Positions 45,085 through 58,396 of a DNA stretch of 64,000 bases are shown one piece after another (the stretch's first letter is position 1; each line of letters begins with the position of its first letter). The translations under genes were made by a program, and so were the position numbers. The DNA is from Castor canadensis (taxonomy: Eukaryota > Chordata > Mammalia > Rodentia > Castoridae). Under the pieces are notes generated by a model. The model had not been told where the DNA came from. It ran no database searches and saw only the letters and a program-made list of their open reading frames with translations. The stretch lies in NCBI RefSeq assembly GCF_047511655.1, contig NC_133403.1:17091693-17155692 (forward strand), read 5' to 3'.

Positions 45085-48000
45085 CTCAGATTCTAAAACA
45101 GATGGTTTTATTTGAGGGATACACGTACTTATGGAACTCATCTGAAAAGGCCTATTGGGAGCAAACACAGCCTATCACCACCCTGGAAACTATGGTTTGC
45201 AGGAAGTATAGTTTTCAAAGAGTCAGTGAATTCTCACAGGGAAACAATCTGCTGGAGGCTGCAGCTTCTAACATGGATGGTTTTCTGTGGAGAGATACAT
45301 TTGTTTCTTCAAGTCAGCTGAATAGGGCCATATGCAGGAACATGAGCACTAATCCACCTTGAAAACTGTGATTTGCAGGAAGTATTCCTGGGAAAACTAA
45401 CTCAATTCTAACAGAGGAATAATATGCTAGATGCTCCTGCTTCTAACCGAGATGATTTTCTTTCCAGAGATACAAGTGTTTCTTCAACTTAGCTGAACAG
45501 GGATTTTTGGAAGACTATGAGCCTCTCCCATCTTCAAGACTCTGATTTGTAGAATGGATTCTTTCAAGAACTACCTCAGTTCTCATAAGGAAACAAGGTG
45601 CTAGATTCTCCTGCTTCAAGCACAGATGGTTGTCTTTGGAGAGATATATGTGTTTCTTCAACTCAGCTGAATAGCCCCTTTTGAATCCATCAGAGCCTAT
45701 CTCCACTATGAAAACTGTGATATGCGGGACATATTCTTTCAAAAACTAACTCAATTCCCAGGCAAAGAATGTGGTAGGTTTTCCTGATTCTAACACAGAT
45801 GGTTTTCTTTCCAGAGATCTATGTGTTTCATTAAGAGAGCTGAATAGGCCAATTGGAACGAATAGCGCCTAACTTCCTGGCAAACTATGACTTGCAGGAA
45901 GAATTCCTTTAAAAAACTAAGTCAATTCTGAGAGGAATGCAATGTGCTAGATGTTCCTTTTTATAACACAAATGGTTTTTTTTTGAGAGATACATGTGAT
46001 TCTTCAACTCCTCTGAATAGGCCTATTTGGAGCAATATGAACCGTAATCCACCTAGGCAGCTATGAGTCGCAAAAACTAACTCAGTTCTCACAGGGAAAC
46101 AATGTGCTAGACACTCCTGCTTCTAACACAGATGGTTGTCTTTCGAGAAAAACGTGTGTTTCTTCAACTGAGCTGAATAGGCCTATTTCAAGCAAAATGA
46201 CCCTTTGCCCACCTTGAAAATGATGACTTGCAGGACGTATTCCTTTCAAAAACTAGTTCAATTCTCATACTGAAACAATGTGTAAAATGCTTCTGCTTCT
46301 ATCAAAGGTGGTTTTCTTTATACAGATACATGGGTTTCTTCAACTTACCTGACTAGGCCTATTTGGAGCAAACAGAGCCGATCTCCACCTTGAAACACAC
46401 AAGTTGCAGGAAGTATTCCTTTCAAAACCTATATCGATTCTCACAGGGAAACAATGTGAAAGAAATGGCAGCTACGAACAGAGATGATTTTCTTTGGAGA
46501 GATTTATGTGGTTCTTTAACTCAACTGAATAAGCCTATTTGGAGCAACATGAGCAGTACTCCACCTTGAAGAATATGATTTGTAGAGTTTACCTTTGAAA
46601 AACCAACTCGGATCTCACAGGAAAATAATGTGGTTGATGTACCTACTTCAAACACCCATGGGTTTCTTACGAGAGATACATGTGTTTCTTCAACCTAGCT
46701 GAACAGGCCTATTTGGAACAAAATGTACTCTTCCCCACCTTGAATACTATGATTTTCAGAATGTATTCTTTCACAAACTTACTCACATCTCAGGCAAAAA
46801 ATGTGCTATATGATCCTGCTTCTAACACAGTGGGTTTCCTTTCGAGAGATACATGTGTTTCCACAAGATAGCTGAATGGGCCTATTTGGAGCAAAAGAAC
46901 CAATTCTCCTGTAAATCTATGATTTGCATGAGGTATTCCTTTCAAAAACTAACTAAATTCTCACAGGGATACATGTGCTGGATCCTGCAGCTTGTAAGGA
47001 ACCTATGTTTTGCAGGAAGTCTTCCTCTGAAAAACTACTTCAATTCTCACAGGGAAACAATGTGCTAGATGCTCCTGTTTAAAACACAGATGGCTGTCTT
47101 TGGAGAGATACATGGTTTTCTTCAACTCAGCCGAATAGGCATATTTGGAACAAAGACAGCCTATCACCACCTTGAAAAATCCACTTTGCAGAATTTGTAC
47201 CTTCCAAAAAATAAGTCTAGTCCTTCAGGGAAATAACGAGCTAGATGCTCCTGCTTCTAACACAGATGGATTTCTTTGGAGAGGTACATGTATTTCTTCA
47301 ACTCAGATGAATAGTCCCATATGGATCATACAGAAGCTGTCTCCACATGGAAACACCAAGTTACAAAATTAGGCTTTTCAAATACTAACGCAATTTCGAG
47401 GGAAACAATGTACTAGATCCTCCTGCTTCTAAAATACATGGTTATTGTTATAGGGATACATGTGTTACTTCAACTTAGCTGAATACGCCTATTTGGATCA
47501 AAGAGACCCTATATGCATCTTGAAACACCTACGTTGAAGAAAGATACCTGGTAGAACCTAAATAGATTCTCCAGGGGAAAAATGTGCTTAATGCCGCAGC
47601 TTCTAACATGGATGGTTTTCATGAAGGGAAAAATGTGCTTTTTCAGCTCATCTGCAAAGACCTTTTGGAGCCAACAAATCTATCTCCACCTTGAAAACTA
47701 TGCTTTGCAGGATGTTTTCCTTTCAAAAACTAACTGAATTTTGACAGGGAAATGATATGCTTGATGCTCCTTCTTCTATCATAGATGGTTTTCTTTCTAG
47801 AGATACATGTGTTTCTTAAACTTAGTGGAATAAGCCTTCCTGGTTCAAACAGAGACTATATCCACCTTGAAAACTGATATACAGGAAGTATTCATTAAAA
47901 AAACTAACTCAGTTCTCACAGGGAAACAATGTGCCACATGCTGCATGTTCTATAACAGATGGTTTTCTTTGGAGAGATACATGTGTTTCTTCAACTCAGC

Positions 48001-51000
48001 TGAATAGCCCTACTTCGAGCAAACAAAGCCTAACACCTCCTTGAAACACCTAAGTTTCAAAACTATTCCCTACAAAAAAACTCAGTTCTCAAAGGTCATC
48101 AATGCACTAGATGCTCCTGATTCAAAATTAGATGGTTTTCTTTATAGAGATACATGTGTTTCTTCAACTCAGCGGAGTAGGCCTGTTTGGAGCAAGAAAG
48201 CCTTTCTCCACCTTAGAAAGTATGATTTGCAGGAAGTATTTCTTTCAAAAAATAACTCAGTTCTAACAGGGAAACAATGATTTTGATGCTCATGCTCCTA
48301 ACACACATGGTTTTCATTTGAGCAATATATGTATTTCTTCAACTTAGCTGAATGGGCCTATTTGGGGCAAACAGACCCTATCTCCACCTTGAAACATGTA
48401 AATTGCAGGGAGTATTCCATCAAAAACGAACTCAATTCTCACAGGGAAACAATGTTCTAGATGCTCCTGCTTCTAACACAGATGATTGTCATTGGAGAGA
48501 TACATGTGTTTCTTCAACTCAGCTGAATAGGCCTATTCGGAACAAAGAGAGATTATCACCACCTTGAAAAATCCACGTTGCAGGAAGTATTCCACTCAAA
48601 AATGAACTCAATTTTTTCAGGGAAACAATGTGCTAGATGCTGCTGCTTCTAACACAGATGGTTTACTTTAGAGATATATATGTGTTTCTTCAACTTAGCT
48701 GAATATGCCTATTTTGAAAAAAATTCGCTTTTCCCCCCTGTGAAAACTATGATTTGCAGGACGTATTACTTGGGAAAACGAAAACAAGCCTCACAGGAAT
48801 ACAATGTGCTTGGTGCTGCAGCTTCTAACATAGAAGGTTTTCTTTGAAGAGATACATGTGTTTCTTAAACTCAGCTGAATAACCATATTCGGAGCTAACA
48901 GAGCCCACTGAAACTGAAACACCTAAGTTGCAGGAAGTATTCGTTTCAAAAATTAAGTATATCCTCACAGGGAAACAAAGTGTGAAATGCTTCTGCTTCT
49001 GAAACAGATGGTTTCGTTTTAAGAGATACATGTCTTTCTTCAACTCATCTGAATAGGCCTATTTGGAACATCATGAGTCGTAATCCACCTTGAAAACTGT
49101 GAAATGCAGCAAGTTTTCCTTTCAGAAACAAACTCAGTTCTCCTAGGAAAACAATGTGCCAGATGCTCCTGCTTCTAACACAGATGGTTTTCTTACGAGA
49201 GATACATGATTTTCTTCCACTTAGCTGAAGAGGCCTATTTGGAACTAAATGAACTTCTCCCCACATTGAATACTATGATTGGCAAGATGAATTCTTTCAA
49301 AAACTAACTCAATTCTCAGGCAAACAATGTGCTTAATGTTCCTACTTCTAGCACAGATGGTTTTCTTTTGAGAACTACATGTGCTTCTTCCACTTAGCTG
49401 AATAGGCCTATTTCAACCAAAATGAGCCTTTTCCGACCTAGAAAACTACGATTTGCAGGAGGTATTCCTTTCCAAAACTAGCTCAATTTTCACACAGAAA
49501 AAAATGTGCTAGATGCTCCTGTTTCTAAAGCAGATGGTTTTCTCTATACAGAGACATGTGTTTCTTCCACTTAGCTGACTCGGCCTATTTGGAGCAAACA
49601 TAGCGCATCTCCACCTTTAACACCCAAGATCCAGGAAGTATTCATTTCAAAACCTACATCGATCTCACACAGAAACAAACCTAGATATGGCAGCTTCGGA
49701 CAGGATGACTTTCTTTGGAGAAATGTGTTTCTTCAACTCTGCTGAATATATCTCTTTTGAGCAACATGAGCTGCAATCCACCAGTAAACTATGATTTGCA
49801 AGAAGTTTTCCTTTGAAAAACTAACTCAGTTCTCACTGGAAAAGAGTGTGGTAGATGATCTTGCAGATCAACCATCGTCAGACAGAAGGTTGTCTTTTGA
49901 GTGGTACATGTGTTTCTTCAACTTAGGTGATTAGGCCTATTTGGAGCAAACAGAGCCTATCTCCACCTTGAAAACTATGATATGCAGGAAGTATTCATTT
50001 AAAAAACGAATGCAATTCTCACTGAAAACAATGTGCTAAGTACTGCCCCTCCATCACAGATGGGTTTTTTTGGTGAGATACATGTGTTTCTTCAACACAG
50101 CTGAAATGCCGTACTTGGAGAAAACAGAATCTAAATCCACCTTGAAATAACGAACTTTTAGGAAGTATTCCTTTCAAAAACTAAAATAGTTCTCAAGGAA
50201 ACAATGCACTAGATGCTTCTGCTACTAACTTAGATGGTTTTCTTTACAGACATCCATGTGTTTCTTAAACTCAACTGAATAGGACTATTTGGAGCAAACA
50301 GAAGCTTTCTCCACCTTGAAAACTAAACTTTGCAGGAAGAATTCCTTTCAAACACTAAATAAATTCTCACAGGGAAAAAATCTGCTAGATGTTGCAGCTT
50401 CTACCATAGAGGGTTTTCTTTGGAGAGATACATGTGTTTCTTCAACTCAGTGGAGTAATCATATTTGGAGCAAACACAGTCCATCTCCACCTGAAACACG
50501 TAAGATGCAGGAAGTATTCCATTCCAAAACGAATTCAATTCTCACATGGGAACAATCAGTGAGATGCTCCTGCTTCTAACGAGGATGGTTTTCTTTGAGA
50601 GAATCATGTGTTTCTTCAACTTAGCTGAAAAGATCAATTTGAAGCAAAAAGAACTTATCTCCACCCTGAAATCTATGATTGGCAGGAAGTATTCCTTTCA
50701 AAACTAACTCAACTCTCGCAGGGAAACAACATGCCAAATGCTGCTGCTTCTTACATGGAAGGTTTTCTTTATAGAGGCACATATGTTTCTTCAACTTAGT
50801 TGAATAGGCCTATTTGCAGCACACACCACTATCTCCACCTAGAAACACCTAATTAGCAGGAAGTATTCCCTTCAAGACCTAAACCTATTCTCACAGGGAA
50901 ACCATGTGCTTGACACGGCAGCCTCGAACAGAGATGATTTTCTTGGGAGGGATGCATGTGTTTCTTCAATTCTGCTGAATAGTCCTGTGTGTAGCAACAT

Positions 51001-51740
51001 TAGCCATAATCCACCTTGAAAAGTGTGATTTTCAAGAAGTATTCCTCTCATAAACTAACTCAGTTCTCCAAGGAAAAAATGTGCTTGATGCTCATGCTTC
51101 TAACAGAGATAGTTTTCTTTGGGAGATGTATGTGTTTGTTAAACTCAGCTAAATAGCCCTATTTGGATCAAACAGAGCCTATCTCCTCCTTGAAACACCT
51201 AAGTGGCAGAAATTATGTCTTTCAAAAACTAACTCAGTTTCTAGGGAAACAATATAATAGATTCTCCTGCTTATTACATACATGGTTTTCTCTATAGAGT
51301 TACATGTGTATCTTCAACTTAGCAGAAAAAGCCTATTTGGAGCAAACATACCCTATCTGCACCTTGAAACACCTACGTTGCAGGAAGTATTCTTTACAAA
51401 ACCTAAATCGATTCTCACAGGGAAACAATGTGCTAAATGCTGCCGCTTCTAACATAGATGGTTTTCATTGAGGGATAAATGTGCTTTTTCAACTCATCAG
51501 AAAAGGCCAATTTGGAGCAAAGTGTCTATCTCCACCTGGAAAACTATGATTTGCAGGATGAATTCCTTTCAAACACTAACTGAATTTTCAAAGGGAAGTA
51601 ATGTGCTAGATGCTCCTTCTTCTATCATAGACGGTTTTTGGAGGAAACCGACCTGATCTCCACCTGGAAACACCTACGTTGCAGTAAGTACACCTTTCAA
51701 AAGCTAAATCGATTCTCATAGGGAAACAGTGTGCCATGGC
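45085..51740 (+). repeat. Satellite HOR copy 2 (6,656 bp)
   Basis: Same monomer order as copy 1. It shares some variants with copy 1 (for example 'tttcgagaaaaacg' and the 'catgaaggg' segment) and others with copies 3-4 (for example 'aggctgcagc' near 45,257, where copy 1 has 'agactgcagc'). Confidence 0.92.
46141..46157 (+). other. CENP-B-box-like sequence in HOR copy 2
   Basis: Identical to the copy 1 site, 6,659 bp away. Confidence 0.4.
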
Positions 51741-54700
51741 CTCAGATTCTAAAACAGATGGTTTTATTTGAGGGATACACGTACTTATGGAACTCATCTG
51801 AAAAGGCCTATTGGGAGCAAACACAGCCTATCACCACCCTGGAAACTATGGTTTGCAGGAAGTATAGTTTTCAAAGAGTCAGTGAATTCTCACAGGGAAA
51901 CAATCTGCTGGAGGCTGCAGCTTCTAACATGGATGGTTTTCTGTGGAGAGATACATTTGTTTCTTCAAGTCAGCTGAATAGGGCCATATGCAGGAACATG
52001 AGCACTAATCCACCTTGAAAACTGTGATTTGCAGGAAGTATTCCTGGGAAAACTAACTCAATTCTCACAGAGGAATAATATGCTAGATGCTCCTGCTTCT
52101 AACCGAGATGATTTTCTTTCGAGAGATACAAGTGTTTCTTCAACTTAGCTGAACAGGGATTTTTGGAAGACTATGAGCCTCTCCCATCTTCAAGACTCTG
52201 ATTTGTAGAATGGATTCTTTCAAGAACTACCTCAGTTCTCATAAGGAAACAAGGTGCTAGATTCTCCTGCTTCAAGCACAGATGGTTGTCTTTGGAGAGA
52301 TATATGTGTTTCTTCAACTCAGCTGAATAGCCCCTTTTGAATCCATCAGAGCCTATCTCCACTATGAAAACTGTGATATGCGGGACATATTCTTTCAAAA
52401 ACTAACTCAATTCCCAGGCAAAGAATGTGGTAGGTTTTCCTGATCCTAACACAGATGGTTTTCTTTCCAGAGATCTATGTGTTTCATTAAGAGAGCTGAA
52501 TAGGCCAATTTGAACGAATAGCGCCTAACTTCCTGGCAAACTATGACTTGCAGGAAGAATTCCTTTAAAAAACTAAGTCAATTCTGAGAGGAATGCAATG
52601 TGCTAGATGTTCCTTTTTATAACACAAATGGTTTTTTTTTGAGAGATACATGTGATTCTTCAACTCCTCTGAATAGGCCTATTTGGAGCAATATGAACCG
52701 TAATCCACCTAGGCAGCTATGAGTCGCAAAAACTAACTCAGTTCTCACAGGGAAACAATGTGCTAGACACTCCTGCTTCTAACACAGATGGTTGTCTTTC
52801 GCGAAAAACGTGTGTTTCTTCAACTGAGCTGAATAGGCCTATTTCAAGCAAAATGACCCTTTGCCCACCTTGAAAATGATGACTTGCAGGACGTATTCCT
52901 TTCAAAAACTAGTTCAATTCTCATACTGAAACAATGTGTAAAATGCTTCTGCTTCTATCAAAGGTGGTTTTCTTTATACAGATACATGGGTTTCTTCAAC
53001 TTACCTGACTAGGCCTATTTGGAGAAACAGAGCCTATCTCCACCTTGAAACACACAAGTTGCAGGAAGTATTCCTTTCAAAACCTATATCGATTCTCACA
53101 GGGAAACAATGTGAAAGAAATGGCAGCTACGAACAGAGATGATTTTCTTTGGAGAGATTTATGTGGTTCTTTAACTCAACTGAATAAGCCTATTTGGAGC
53201 AACATGAGCAGTACTCCACCTTGAAGAATATGATTTGTAGAGTTTACCTTTGAAAAACCAACTCGGATCTCACAGGAAAACAATGTGGTTGATGTACCTA
53301 CTTCAAACACCCATGGGTTTCTTACGAGAGATACATGTGTTTCTTCAACCTAGCTGAACAGGCCTATTTGGAACAAAATGTACTCTTCCCCACCTTGAAT
53401 ACTATGATTTTCAGAATGTATTCTTTCACAAACTTACTCACATCTCAGGCAAAAAATGTGCTATATGATCCTGCTTCTAACACAGTGGGTTTCCTTTCGA
53501 GAGATACATGTGTTTCCACAAGGTAGCTGAATGGTCCTATTTGGAGCAAAAGAACCAATTCTCCTGTAAATCTATGATTTGCATGAAGTATTCCTTTCAA
53601 AAACTAACTAAATTCTCACAGGGATACATGTGCTGGATCCTGCAGCTTGTAAGGAACCTATGTTTTGCAGGAAGTCTTCCTCTGAAAAACTACTTCAATT
53701 CTCACAGGGAAACAATGTGCTAGATGCTCCTGCTTAAAACACAGATGGCTGTCTTTGGAGAGATACATGGTTTTCTTCAACTCAGCCGAATAGGCATATT
53801 TGGAACAAAGACAGCCTATCACCACCTTGAAAAATCCACTTTGCAGAATTTGTACCTTCCAAAAAATAAGTCTAGTCCTTCAGGGAAATAACGCGCTAGA
53901 TGCTCCTGCTTCTAACACAGATGGATTTCTTTGGAGAGGTACATGTATTTCTTCAACTCAGATGAATAGTCCCATATGGATCATACAGAAGCTGTCTCCA
54001 CATGGAAACACCCAAGTTGCAAAATTAGGCTTTTCAAATACTAACGCAATTTCGAGGGAAACAATGTACTAGATCCTCCTGCTTCTAAAATACATGGTTA
54101 TCGTTATAGGGATACATGTGTTACTTCAACTTAGCTGAATACGCCTATTTGGATCAAAGAGACCCTATATGCACCTTGAAACACCTACGTTGAAGAAAGA
54201 TACCTGGTAGAACGTAAATAGATTCTCCAGGGGAAAAATGTGCTTAATGCCGCAGCTTCTAACATGGATGGTTTTCAGGAAGGGAAAAATGTGCTTTTTC
54301 AGCTCATCTGCAAAGACCTTTTGGAGCCAACAAATCTATCTCCACCTTGAAAACTATGCTTTGCAGGATGTTTTCCTTTCAAAAACTAACTGAATTTTGA
54401 CAGGGAAATGATATGCTTGATGCTCCTTCTTCTATGATAGATGGTTTTCTTTCTAGAGATACATGTGTTTCTTAAACTTAGCGGAATAGGCCTTCCTGGA
54501 GCAAACAGAGACTATCTCCACCTTGAAAACTGATATACAGGAAGTATTCATTAAAAAAACTAACTCAGTTCTCACAGGGAAACAATGTGCCACATGCTGC
54601 ATGTTCTATAACAGATGGTTTTCTTTGGAGAGATACATGTGTTTCTTCAACTCAGCTGAATAGCCCTACTTCGAGCAAACAAAGCCTAACACCTCCTTGA

Positions 54701-57700
54701 AACACCTAAGTTTCAAAACTATTCCCTACAAAAAAACTCAGTTCTCAAAGGTCATCAATGCACTAGATGCTCCTGATTCAAAATTAGATGGTTTTCTTTA
54801 TAGAGATACATGTGTTTCTTCAACTCAGCGGAGTAGGCCTGTTTGGAGCAAGAAAGCCTTTCTCCACCTTAGAAAGTATGATTTGCAGGAAGTATTTCTT
54901 TCAAAAAATAACTCAGTTCTAACAGGGAAACAATGATTTTGATGCTCATGCTCCTAACACACATGGTTTTCATTTGAGCAATATATGTATTTCTTCAACT
55001 TAGCTGAATGGGCCTATTTGGGGCAAACAGACCCTATCTCCACCTTGAAACATGTAAATTGCAGGGAGTATTCCATCAAAAACGAACTCAATTCTCACAG
55101 GGAAACAATGTTCTAGATGCTCCTGCTTCTAACACAGATGATTGTCATTGGAGAGATACATGTGTTTCTTCAACTCAGCTGAATAGGCCTATTCGGAACA
55201 AAGAGAGATTATCACCACCTTGAAAAATCCACGTTGCAGGAAGTATTCCACTCAAAAATGAACTCAATTTTTTCAGGGAAACAATGTGCTAGATGCTGCT
55301 GCTTCTAACACAGATGGTTTACTTTAGAGATATATATGTGTTTCTTCAACTTAGCTGAATATGCCTATTTTGAAAAAAATTCGCTTTTCCCCCCTGTGAA
55401 AACTATGATTTGCAGGACGTATTACTTGGGAAAACGAAAACAAGCCTCACAGGAATACAATGTGCTTGGTGCTGCAGCTTCTAACATAGAAGGTTTTCTT
55501 TGAAGAGATACATGTGTTTCTTAAACTCAGCTGAATAACCATATTCGGAGCTAACAGAGCCCACTGAAACTGAAACACCTAAGTTGCAGGAAGTATTCGT
55601 TTCAAAAATTAAGTATATCCTCACAGGGAAACAAAGTGTGAAATGCTTCTGCTTCTGAAACAGATGGTTTCGTTTTAAGAGATACATGTCTTTCTTCAAC
55701 TCATCTGAATAGGCCTATTTGGAACATCATGAGTCGTAATCCACCTTGAAAACTGTGAAATGCAGCAAGTTTTCCTTTCAGAAACAAACTCAGTTCTCCT
55801 AGGAAAACAATGTGCCAGATGCTCCTGCTTCTAACACAGATGGTTTTCTTACGAGAGATACATGATTTTCTTCCACTTAGCTGAAGAGGCCTATTTGGAA
55901 CTAAATGAACTTCTCCCCACATTGAATACTATGATTGGCAAGATGAATTCTTTCAAAAACTAACTCAATTCTCAGGCAAACAATGTGCTTAATGTTCCTA
56001 CTTCTAGCACAGATGGTTTTCTTTTGAGAACTACATGTGCTTCTTCCACTTAGCTGAATAGGCCTATTTCAACCAAAATGAGCCTTTTCCGACCTAGAAA
56101 ACTACGATTTGCAGGAGGTATTCCTTTCCAAAACTAGCTCAATTTTCACACAGAAAAAAATGTGCTAGATGCTCCTGTTTCTAAAGCAGATGGTTTTCTC
56201 TATACAGAGACATGTGTTTCTTCCACTTAGCTGACTCGGCCTATTTGGAGCAAACATAGCGCATCTCCACCTTTAACACCCAAGATCCAGGAAGTATTCA
56301 TTTCAAAACCTACATCGATCTCACACAGAAACAAACCTAGATATGGCAGCTTCGGACAGGATGACTTTCTTTGGAGAAATGTGTTTCTTCAACTCTGCTG
56401 AATATATCTCTTTTGAGCAACATGAGCTGCAATCCACCAGTAAACTATGATTTGCAAGAAGTTTTCCTTTGAAAAACTAACTCAGTTCTCACTGGAAAAG
56501 AGTGTGGTAGATGATCTTGCAGATCAACCATCGTCAGACAGAAGGTTGTCTTTTGAGTGGTACATGTGTTTCTTCAACTTAGGTGATTAGGCCTATTTGG
56601 AGCAAACAGAGCCTATCTCCACCTTGAAAACTATGATATGCAGGAAGTATTCATTTAAAAAACGAATGCAATTCTCACTGAAAACAATGTGCTAAGTACT
56701 GCCCCTCCATCACAGATGGGTTTTTTTGGTGAGATACATGTGTTTCTTCAACACAGCTGAAATGCCGTACTTGGAGAAAACAGAATCTAAATCCACCTTG
56801 AAATAACGAACTTTTAGGAAGTATTCCTTTCAAAAACTAAAATAGTTCTCAAGGAAACAATGCACTAGATGCTTCTGCTACTAACTTAGATGGTTTTCTT
56901 TACAGACATCCATGTGTTTCTTAAACTCAACTGAATAGGACTATTTGGAGCAAACAGAAGCTTTCTCCACCTTGAAAACTAAACTTTGCAGGAAGAATTC
57001 CTTTCAAACACTAAATAAATTCTCACAGGGAAAAAATCTGCTAGATGTTGCAGCTTCTACCATAGAGGGTTTTCTTTGGAGAGATACATGTGTTTCTTCA
57101 ACTCAGTGGAGTAATCATATTTGGAGCAAACACAGTCCATCTCCACCTGAAACACGTAAGATGCAGGAAGTATTCCATTCCAAAACGAATTCAATTCTCA
57201 CATGGGAACAATCAGTGAGATGCTCCTGCTTCTAACGAGGATGGTTTTCTTTGAGAGAATCATGTGTTTCTTCAACTTAGCTGAAAAGATCAATTTGAAG
57301 CAAAAAGAACTTATCTCCACCCTGAAATCTATGATTGGCAGGAAGTATTCCTTTCAAAACTAACTCAACTCTCTCAGGGAAACAACATGCCAAATGCTGC
57401 TGCTTCTTACATGGAAGGTTTTCTTTATAGAGGCACATATGTTTCTTCAACTTAGTTGAATAGGCCTATTTGCAGCACACACCACTATCTCCACCTAGAA
57501 ACACCTAATTAGCAGGAAGTATTCCCTTCAAGACCTAAACCTATTCTCACAGGGAAACCATGTGCTTGACACGGCAGCCTCGAACAGAGATGATTTTCTT
57601 GGGAGGGATGCATGTGTTTCTTCAATTCTGCTGAATAGTCCTGTGTGTAGCAACATTAGCCATAATCCACCTTGAAAAGTGTGATTTTCAAGAAGTATTC

Positions 57701-58396
57701 CTCTCATAAACTAACTCAGTTCTCCAAGGAAAAAATGTGCTTGATGCTCATGCTTCTAACAGAGATAGTTTTCTTTGGGAGATGTATGTGTTTGTTAAAC
57801 TCAGCTAAATAGCCCTATTTGGATCAAACAGAGCCTATCTCCTCCTTGAAACACCTAAGTGGCAGAAATTATGTCTTTCAAAAACTAACTCAGTTTCTAG
57901 GGAAACAATATAATAGATTCTCCTGCTTATTACATACATGGTTTTCTCTATAGAGTTACATGTGTATCTTCAACTTAGCAGAAAAAGCCTATTTGGAGCA
58001 AACATACCCTATCTGCACCTTGAAACACCTACGTTGCAGGAAGTATTCTTTACAAAACCTAAATCGATTCTCACAGGGAAACAATGTGCTAAATGCTGCC
58101 GCTTCTAACATAGATGGTTTTCATTGAGGGATAAATGTGCTTTTTCAACTCATCAGAAAAGGCCAATTTGGAGCAAAGTGTCTATCTCCACCTGGAAAAC
58201 TATGATTTGCAGGATGAATTCCTTTCAAACACTAACTGAATTTTCAAAGGGAAGTAATGTGCTAGATGCTCCTTCTTCTATCATAGACGGTTTTTGGAGG
58301 AAACCGACCTGATCTCCACCTGGAAACACCTACGTTGCAGTAAGTACACCTTTCAAAAGCTAAATCGATTCTCATAGGGAAACAGTGTGCCATGGC
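51741..58396 (+). repeat. Satellite HOR copy 3 (6,656 bp)
   Basis: Nearly identical to copy 4. The pair share derived variants absent from copies 1-2: 'tttcgcgaaaaacg' (52,797 and 59,453), 'gatcctaacac' (52,443 and 59,099), 'ggagaaacagagcc' (53,021 and 59,677) and 'caggaaggg' (54,277 and 60,933). Confidence 0.92.
52797..52813 (+). other. CENP-B-box-like sequence in HOR copy 3
   Basis: TTTCGCGAAAAACGTGT: the same 8 of 9 defined positions, with one change at an unconstrained position. Confidence 0.4.
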